Shown one piece after another: positions 14,083-18,838 of a stretch of DNA of 18,838 nucleotides. The notes under the pieces were generated by a model. It had not been told where the DNA came from. It made no database searches and saw only the letters and a list, made by a program, of their open reading frames with translations. Source of the DNA: Deltaproteobacteria bacterium (GTDB lineage Bacteria; SAR324; JACQKK01); contig JAOUPZ010000010.1 in NCBI GenBank assembly GCA_029879595.1, forward strand, positions 1-18,838, read 5' to 3'. Position numbers and translations under genes: made by a program. Position 1 is the stretch's first letter, and every line of letters starts with the position of its first letter.

Positions 14083-16164
14083 TCAGCCTTCCTTGCTTTC
14101 CAGGCTGAGCTTCAGCTTGCCACGCTTGTCGAAGCCGATGACCTTCACGGTGACGATGTCCCCCTCGCTGAGAACATCCTCCACCCGTTCCACCCGCTCT
14201 TCGGAAAGCTGTGAGATATGCACCAGGCCGTCTGTGCCCGGAATGAGTTCCACGAAGGCGCCAAAATCCATGATCTTCCTGACCGGGCCGGTGTACACAT
14301 TGCCCACCTCGATTTCCTGGGTCAGTTCCTTCACGATATTGAGGGCTTCTTCCACCCCGGCGCTGTCGCGTCCGGAAATGGTCACGGTGCCGTCGTCCGA
14401 GACATCCACCCTGGCGCCGGTCTTTTCCACGATGCCCTTGATGATCCGGCCTCCGGGACCGATGATGTCCTTGATGCGCGATTCGCTGATCTTGTAGGCG
14501 ACCAGCCGGGGGGCAAACTGGGAGAGCGACTTGCGGGCGGCCTTGATGGCCTTCTCCATCTCCTTGATGATGTGGAGCCGGCCGTCACGGGCCTGCTTGA
14601 GAGCCTGTTGCAGGATCTTCTTGTCGATGCCGCTGATCTTGATGTCCATCTGCAGGGCCGTGATGCCCTTTTTCGAACCGGCCACCTTGAAGTCCATGTC
14701 CCCCAGGTGATCCTCGTCACCCAGGATATCGCTGAGCACCACCGTCTTGGATTTCTCCTGGATCAGCCCCATGGCGATTCCCGCGACGTGTTCGCGTATT
14801 GGCACGCCGGCGTCCATCAGGGCCAGCGAGGCGCCGCACACCGAGGCCATGGAGGAGGAACCGTTGGATTCCAGGATTTCCGAGACCACCCGCAGGGTGT
14901 AGGGAAAGCTCTCCTTGGGGGGAAGAACGGCGGTAACGCCCTTTTCCGCCAGGAACCCGTGACCGATTTCACGCCGTCCCGGAGCCCTGAGAAACTGCAC
15001 CTCCCCCACCGAGAATGGAGGGAAGTTGTAATGGAAGAGCAGTCCCTTGAAGTTCACGCCCTCCAGGTTGTCGATGAGCTGCTCATCCTCGCGGGAGCCC
15101 AGGGTGACAGCCACCAGGGCCTGGGTCTCACCCCTTGTGAAAAGGGCCGAGCCGTGGGTGCGGGGCAGCACGCCCACCTCGCAGGTGATATTGCGCACCT
15201 CGTCGGTCTTGCGGCCATCAACGCGGGCGCCCTTGCTCAGGATGCCGTCGCGCATGATGTGCTTTTTGTAGCTGGAGAAAGCCTCCTTGACCATGGTCAG
15301 CCGGGCGGAGTCGTCCTTCTCCTCGTTGTAGAACTTGGCGACTGTTTCCTCCTTTGCCTCGTCCAGGGCCTGGTAGCGCTCATGCTTTTCTTTTATTTTC
15401 AGCGCCTTTTCCAGCTTGGACTTGGAGAATTTCTCCACCTCGGCCACCAGTTTCTTGTCCACTTCCGGTTCCTTGACCTTGCGCTTGGCCTTGCCGACCT
15501 TCTTGGCCAGCTTCTCCTGGATGGCAATGACAGGTTGGATGGACTTGTGCCCGAACAGGATCGCCTCCAGGGCGTCATCCTCACTGATTTCCCTGGTTTC
15601 GCCCTCCACCATCAGAATCGCGTCCTTGGAGCCCGCCATGAAGATGTTCATGTCAGACTGCGCCAGTTCTGCCGGGGTGGGATTGGCGACCAGCCGGCCG
15701 TCCACACGCCCCACGCGCACTCCGGCGATGGGCCCCTGGAAGGGGATGTCGGACAGGGTCAGCGCAGCCGAGGCGCCGATCATGGCGGCGGCGGCCGAGT
15801 CATTCTCGTGATCCGTGCTGAGCACGGTGGCTATCACCTGGGTCTCGTAGGAAAATCCATCGGGGAACAGGGGCCGGATGGGCCGGTCGATGAAGCGGGA
15901 GATCAGGGTTTCTCCATCGGAGAGCCGTCCCTCGCGCCGCAGAAATCCGCCGGGAATGCGGCCGGCGGCGTAGTGTTTTTCCACATAGTGGACTGAAAGG
16001 GGGAGAAAACCCAGGTTGGGCCGCTCGTTCTTGTCGGCGGTGGCGGCCACCAGCACCATGGTGTCGCCATAGCGGACGACCACAGAGCCACCGGCCTGAC
16101 GGGCCATGCGCCCTGTTTCGATACTGATATTACGTCCGCCCAGTTCTGCTGAAACGGTTTCCAT
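14083..16164 (-). CDS. pnp: polyribonucleotide nucleotidyltransferase (PNPase)
   Basis: PNPase degrades RNA 3'-5' by phosphorolysis and is a trimeric ring enzyme, a degradosome partner in many bacteria. Seen in the 693 residues: a first RNase PH fold (about 10-140; FLRREGRLSDGETLISRFID), a linking helical domain (about 225-310, Lys/Glu rich), a second, catalytic RNase PH fold (about 325-545; LPRTHGSALFTRGETQAL, GRREIGHGFLAE, DILGDEDHLGDMDFKVAG), a KH domain (about 553-612; IGPGGRIIKGIVEKTGA) and an S1 domain (about 620-688; GNVYTGPVRKIMDFGAFVEL, GLVHISQLS). The usual acidic or basic tail after S1 is nearly absent. The start is ATG with a strong AGGAGG 8 nt upstream. It follows rpsO in the conserved order but is separated by 481 bp. 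Confidence 0.98.
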   Translation of the reverse strand: METVSAELGGRNISIETGRMARQAGGSVVVRYGDTMVLVAATADKNERPNLGFLPLSVHYVEKHYAAGRIPGGFLRREGRLSDGETLISRFIDRPIRPLFPDGFSYETQVIATVLSTDHENDSAAAAMIGASAALTLSDIPFQGPIAGVRVGRVDGRLVANPTPAELAQSDMNIFMAGSKDAILMVEGETREISEDDALEAILFGHKSIQPVIAIQEKLAKKVGKAKRKVKEPEVDKKLVAEVEKFSKSKLEKALKIKEKHERYQALDEAKEETVAKFYNEEKDDSARLTMVKEAFSSYKKHIMRDGILSKGARVDGRKTDEVRNITCEVGVLPRTHGSALFTRGETQALVAVTLGSREDEQLIDNLEGVNFKGLLFHYNFPPFSVGEVQFLRAPGRREIGHGFLAEKGVTAVLPPKESFPYTLRVVSEILESNGSSSMASVCGASLALMDAGVPIREHVAGIAMGLIQEKSKTVVLSDILGDEDHLGDMDFKVAGSKKGITALQMDIKISGIDKKILQQALKQARDGRLHIIKEMEKAIKAARKSLSQFAPRLVAYKISESRIKDIIGPGGRIIKGIVEKTGARVDVSDDGTVTISGRDSAGVEEALNIVKELTQEIEVGNVYTGPVRKIMDFGAFVELIPGTDGLVHISQLSEERVERVEDVLSEGDIVTVKVIGFDKRGKLKLSLESKEG

Positions 16165-16645
16165 GCTTGTTGCCTCCTGAACCGGCGGGGCGACCCGAAG
16201 CGGGGGCCTGGGCCTCCAGTTGGGGAATCGCTATTTTCCGGTTCCTAAGATTGGTATTGGAGGTGACGCCGTTGCAGCACTACAGGCCTTCAGGGACCCA
16301 AATCGGACCACCAGCGGACCGGCCCTGTCGCCTGGCGGCGAGGGCGTTCTTTGCTGGTTGTCCCATGTAAATCCCCAAAAATGCCCACTGCAATGACGGC
16401 ACCCTTGGCGTGATCCGGCTTTCCCGGAAACAAATCCCGGATTCCCGGCCACAAAATATTTCCCCCCGGTGATACCCTCCCGGCATCTTGTTGCCGGGGA
16501 GTTGCGGCCCCGGGGGCGGGCCGACAGTTTTCTTTCCTGCCCCTCTGCGCCGGCTTTGAAAACCGGCGGCGGATGGTTCTGCCTATTGAAAAACCCAATG
16601 AAATGCCGCGCCCGTACATGACGGAGCGCGGAAACCGGCGGGGGA
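16165..16645 (-). other. 481-bp rpsO-pnp spacer with hairpins (pnp leader)
   Basis: No recognisable protein is encoded; the open frames here are rich in Arg, Pro and Gly and lack ribosome sites. On the minus strand several GC hairpins are visible: CGCCGG/CCGGCG (16548-16568, 9-nt loop) and an 8-bp stem around TGCCGGG (16478-16499, 6-nt loop), plus a cluster of repeated CCGGGA/TCCCGG words at about 16420-16450. In enterobacteria the rpsO-pnp interval carries a terminator and an RNase III-cut stem used for PNPase autocontrol, so a similar leader role is plausible. Confidence 0.5.
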
Positions 16646-16912
16646 TCAGCGGCGCAGGTCCAGCCTTTCGATCAGCTTGCGGTAGCGGTCGTGATCCTTG
16701 CTGTTCAGATAGTCCAGCAGCCTTCTGCGCTGGCTGACCATCTTGAGCAGTCCGCGGCGGGAGTGGTGATCCTTCTTGTGCACCTTGAAGTGCTCGGTAA
16801 GGTATTTGATCTTCTCGGAAAGCAGGGCCACCTGCACTTCAGGAGATCCGGTATCCCCGGCCGAGCGGGCATAGCTGCCGATGATTTCCTGCTTGACTTC
16901 TTGCGTCAACAT
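16646..16912 (-). CDS. rpsO: 30S ribosomal protein S15
   Basis: S15 binds the central domain of 16S rRNA early in 30S assembly. The 88 residues match the usual length, and the family signature is clear: GDTGSPEVQVALLSEKI (19-35), the loop HKKDHHSRRGLL (45-56) with the rRNA-binding His and Ser residues, and SQRRRLLDYL (60-69). The start is ATG, with AAGGAAG close upstream. It lies 161 bp after truB and 481 bp before pnp, the conserved cluster order. The 161-bp upstream stretch contains a possible GCCGCC/GGCGGT hairpin, where S15 autocontrol elements are found in other bacteria. Confidence 0.98.
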   Translation of the reverse strand: MLTQEVKQEIIGSYARSAGDTGSPEVQVALLSEKIKYLTEHFKVHKKDHHSRRGLLKMVSQRRRLLDYLNSKDHDRYRKLIERLDLRR

Positions 16913-17073
16913 TCTTCCTTCTGCTCCTCTGACAGAAACCTTTTGGGTCGTGACTGTTTGTTGTCTTTAATGACAATACATCCAAATACCACCGCCGGGA
17001 AACATCAAACCAGGGCGGCAGGTTCCAAAATAATAAATCAGCGCCGGTCCGGCCGGGAATCCCGAAGCATCCC

Positions 17074-18021
17074 TCAGGCCAGCACCTTTTCCGGCCTGAA
17101 CTCCAGTCCGCCTCCTGGGAGGCTGTCCAGCCGGCCCACGGCCACCAGAGCCCCGTGAGTATCCAGCGCCATGGCCCTGGCCCCGGGGGTCATTCCTCCG
17201 TCCGCCGCTAGGGCGACGGCCCGTCCGTGCAGGATGTAATCCAGCTGCTGGCCGGCCACCTCCAATGGGCTGTATTCCCGCAAAAACCCCACCGGATTGA
17301 GGATAAACCCTAAGTCCGGCAAAGGGTCTTTCCGGTCCATGCTGCCGGCAAGCTCCTCTAATCTTTCCAGGGTAATGGATTTTTCTTCGGTAAACAAGTT
17401 TCCGCAATCCAGTCTCCTCAATGCCGTGACATGGGCTCCCACATCCAGCTCCTCCCCGATGTCATCGGCCAGGGTTCTGATATATGTTCCCGCCGAGACG
17501 GTTACCCTGAAACTGGCCTCGGGCAGTTCTATCTTTTCCGGCTCAATCAACCGGATATGCACTTTTTTCACCCGCCGCTGGACCTCCTTTCCCTGCCGGG
17601 CCAGCCGGTAGGAGGCCACTCCGTCCTGCTTGACGGCGGAAAAGGGCGGGGCCGACTGTTCCCTGAAACCGGCAAACCCCCGGATGGCCTGTTCCACCCG
17701 CTCCGGCGTCAGTCCCTCCAGCGGCCTTTGCCGGGTCACCCGGCCCTCCGAGTCGAATGTGTCCGTGCTTTCACCCAGCCTGATCGTGGCCCGGTAGGTT
17801 TTTTCCAATCCCTCGAACAGGGGAATGAGCCGGGTGGCCTTGCCGGTAAAAATTGGCAGCACCCCGGTAGCCAGTGGGTCCAGGGTTCCCAGGAACCCGA
17901 TCTTTCCCCCTTTTCGCCTGCCCAGGCCCAGCAGCCACCCCACCCGGCCCATGACCCTGTTGGACGTCCATCCCCCCGGCTTGTCCAGCACGATGACGCC
18001 GTGAAGGGATCGTTCATTCAT
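17074..18021 (-). CDS. truB: tRNA pseudouridine(55) synthase
   Basis: TruB makes pseudouridine 55 in the T-loop of tRNAs. Seen: the N-terminal GVIVLDKPGGWTSN (8-21), the catalytic block GFLGTLDPLATGVLP (42-56) with Asp48, the substrate motif EKTYRATIRLGESTDTFDSEG, the RQGKEVQRR region, and VSAGTYIRTLADDIGEEL. A C-terminal PUA-like segment follows (about 235-315). The frame is open to 18084, but the ATG at 18021 matches the family start, overlaps the rbfA stop by 8 bp and gives 315 residues. The block usually written GHTG(A/T)LDP has Phe-Leu instead of His-Thr. The gene is translationally coupled to rbfA. Confidence 0.96.
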   Translation of the reverse strand: MNERSLHGVIVLDKPGGWTSNRVMGRVGWLLGLGRRKGGKIGFLGTLDPLATGVLPIFTGKATRLIPLFEGLEKTYRATIRLGESTDTFDSEGRVTRQRPLEGLTPERVEQAIRGFAGFREQSAPPFSAVKQDGVASYRLARQGKEVQRRVKKVHIRLIEPEKIELPEASFRVTVSAGTYIRTLADDIGEELDVGAHVTALRRLDCGNLFTEEKSITLERLEELAGSMDRKDPLPDLGFILNPVGFLREYSPLEVAGQQLDYILHGRAVALAADGGMTPGARAMALDTHGALVAVGRLDSLPGGGLEFRPEKVLA

Positions 18022-18364
18022 CGGGAGTGGAAACCTTTTTGAGCAGAATATCCATCTCCTGGGCGTAGTCAAACCCGGGATCATAATGAAAGGACAGCCG
18101 CGGGGTCTTGCGTGCTTTTATGCTGCGCGCCAGTGATTGAGAGAGAAACCCGGAGGCCTTGTTGAGCAGCCCTGCCAGTTCCTCAGGGTCCTGGCCCTGC
18201 CGGTAGGAAGAGAACTCCACCCGGGCGATTGACATATCCTTGGACAGCTTGACTGCGGTGATGGTGACCGTGGCCAGCCGGGGGTCTGAAACTTCCCTGG
18301 CCAGCAGCAGGCCCAGTTTTTTCCGAATTTCCTCCCCCAGGTGATCCTTCCTTCGTCCGGACAT
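18014..18364 (-). CDS. rbfA: 30S ribosome-binding factor A
   Basis: RbfA binds the immature 30S subunit and helps process the 5' end of 16S rRNA. The protein shows the family pattern: the basic N-terminal helix (RRKDHLGEEIRKKLGLLLAREVSDPRL), VTITAVKLSKDMSIARVEFSS, and the C-terminal RKTPRLSFHYDPGFDYAQEMDILLKKV, a KH-like fold. The ATG at 18364 gives 116 residues. A TTG at 18376 in the same frame would overlap the infB stop (TTGA) and add four residues; the ATG is preferred but the choice is not certain. It sits directly after infB and overlaps truB by 8 bp. Confidence 0.95.
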   Translation of the reverse strand: MSGRRKDHLGEEIRKKLGLLLAREVSDPRLATVTITAVKLSKDMSIARVEFSSYRQGQDPEELAGLLNKASGFLSQSLARSIKARKTPRLSFHYDPGFDYAQEMDILLKKVSTPDE

Positions 18365-18372
18365 CTTTGTGC

Positions 18373-18838
18373 TCAACCCGTGGATCTTCCGCCACGCGCC
18401 AGCGTGGGCGTGATTTCGGTCTTAACCACCGCCTCAATGAAATCGCCTTCCTTGATGTCGGAAAAATTGTTCACCATGCAGCCGAATTCCTGACCGGCCT
18501 GGATCTGGTCCACATCGTCCTTGAAGCGCCTCAGGGAGGCCAGTGTGCCGCTGTGGATGAGGACGTTATCCCGGTAGAGGCGGATCTGATGTGTTTTTTC
18601 CAGCTTGCCCTCGTTGAGTATTCCCCCGGCTATGCGGCCGGCCTTGGAGGATGAGAACACGCTCTTGATTTCTCCCTGCCCCACCACCTCTTCGCGGATC
18701 ACCGGCTTGAGCATCCCTTCCAGGGCCGAGTGAATATCGTTGATGAGATCGTAGATCACCGTATAGGTCTTCACATCCACGCCATCGTTTCGGGCCAGTT
18801 CGGAGGCCTTGGCTTCCGGGCGGACGTTGAATCCAATC
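18373..18838 (-). CDS. infB: translation initiation factor IF-2, C-terminal part (cut by window edge)
   Basis: IF-2 is the GTPase that brings fMet-tRNA to the 30S subunit. Only the last ~154 residues are in the window, and the frame runs off the right edge, so the start and the GTPase domain are not visible. The visible part opens with IGFNVRPEAKASELARNDGVDV, continues with YTVIYDLINDIHSALEGML and includes GRIAGGILNEGKL, RLYRDNVLIHSGTLASLRRFKDD and EFGCMVNNFSDIKEGD. This is the IF-2 C-terminal region (domains III-IV) that carries the initiator-tRNA binding module. The stop is 8 nt before the rbfA ATG. Nothing looks truncated other than by the edge. Confidence 0.97.
   Translation of the reverse strand, partial: IGFNVRPEAKASELARNDGVDVKTYTVIYDLINDIHSALEGMLKPVIREEVVGQGEIKSVFSSSKAGRIAGGILNEGKLEKTHQIRLYRDNVLIHSGTLASLRRFKDDVDQIQAGQEFGCMVNNFSDIKEGDFIEAVVKTEITPTLARGGRSTG

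Noticed and set aside
13952..14497. 181-residue plus-strand frame beginning MKLGVDPGG near a Shine-Dalgarno-like sequence
   Set aside because: The purine stretch abuts the ATG with no spacing, and most of the frame is Ser/Arg-rich antisense of the pnp end. Only the short 7-codon frame was kept, as a note.
14218..15996. 592-residue plus-strand open frame across pnp
   Set aside because: Antisense shadow of PNPase; no motifs and no ribosome site.
16290..16619. 109-residue minus-strand frame in the rpsO-pnp spacer
   Set aside because: Arg/Pro/Gly-rich composition, no ribosome site and no recognisable domain; overlapping frames of similar quality exist, so it is more likely untranslated leader.

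Overview
The window reads as a chromosomal housekeeping segment of a GC-rich Gram-negative bacterium. The gene set (anhydromuramate kinase for peptidoglycan recycling, the infB-rbfA-truB-rpsO-pnp translation/RNA cluster, an orphan FapA/DUF342 protein, and a receiver-plus-kinase protein) fits Desulfobacterota-, Nitrospinota- or SAR324-like proteobacterial relatives. That placement is an inference and is weak. There are no insertion sequences, phage genes, tRNAs, rRNAs or CRISPR arrays. Nearly all genes lie on the minus strand; argS is the only convincing plus-strand gene.

Left part (1-4484): a plus-strand rho-independent terminator at 119-153 ends a transcript that enters from outside the window. 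Its last ~118 nt look structured and could be the 3' end of a 6S-like RNA. A 14-bp tandem repeat follows (six copies). Then, on the minus strand, come recD2 (DNA helicase), a 97-residue uncharacterised protein and anmK, separated by gaps of 164 and 225 bp.

Centre (4485-13733): argS (plus) diverges from recD2 and converges on a seven-gene minus-strand run that starts at 13733. In transcription order this run is: a receiver/histidine-kinase protein, rnc (RNase III), an RluB/RsuA-type pseudouridine synthase, a FapA/DUF342 beta-helix protein, a pentapeptide-repeat protein, a signal-peptide/SH3-like protein with an Ala-Pro-Glu tail, and a NifH/BchX-like P-loop ATPase. The last three genes are coupled by ATGA overlaps. 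The ATPase keeps the NifH-type fold signatures but has lost the cysteines that hold the iron-sulfur cluster, and its signature P-loop lysine is arginine. This cassette is the best candidate here for an undescribed system.

Right part (13734-18838): the conserved cluster infB (3' part only), rbfA, truB, rpsO, pnp on the minus strand, coding translation initiation, 30S maturation, tRNA Psi55, ribosomal protein S15 and PNPase. A 481-bp hairpin-rich leader precedes pnp. A 349-bp spacer after pnp holds an inverted repeat, a 12-bp palindrome and a weak candidate promoter for the kinase run.
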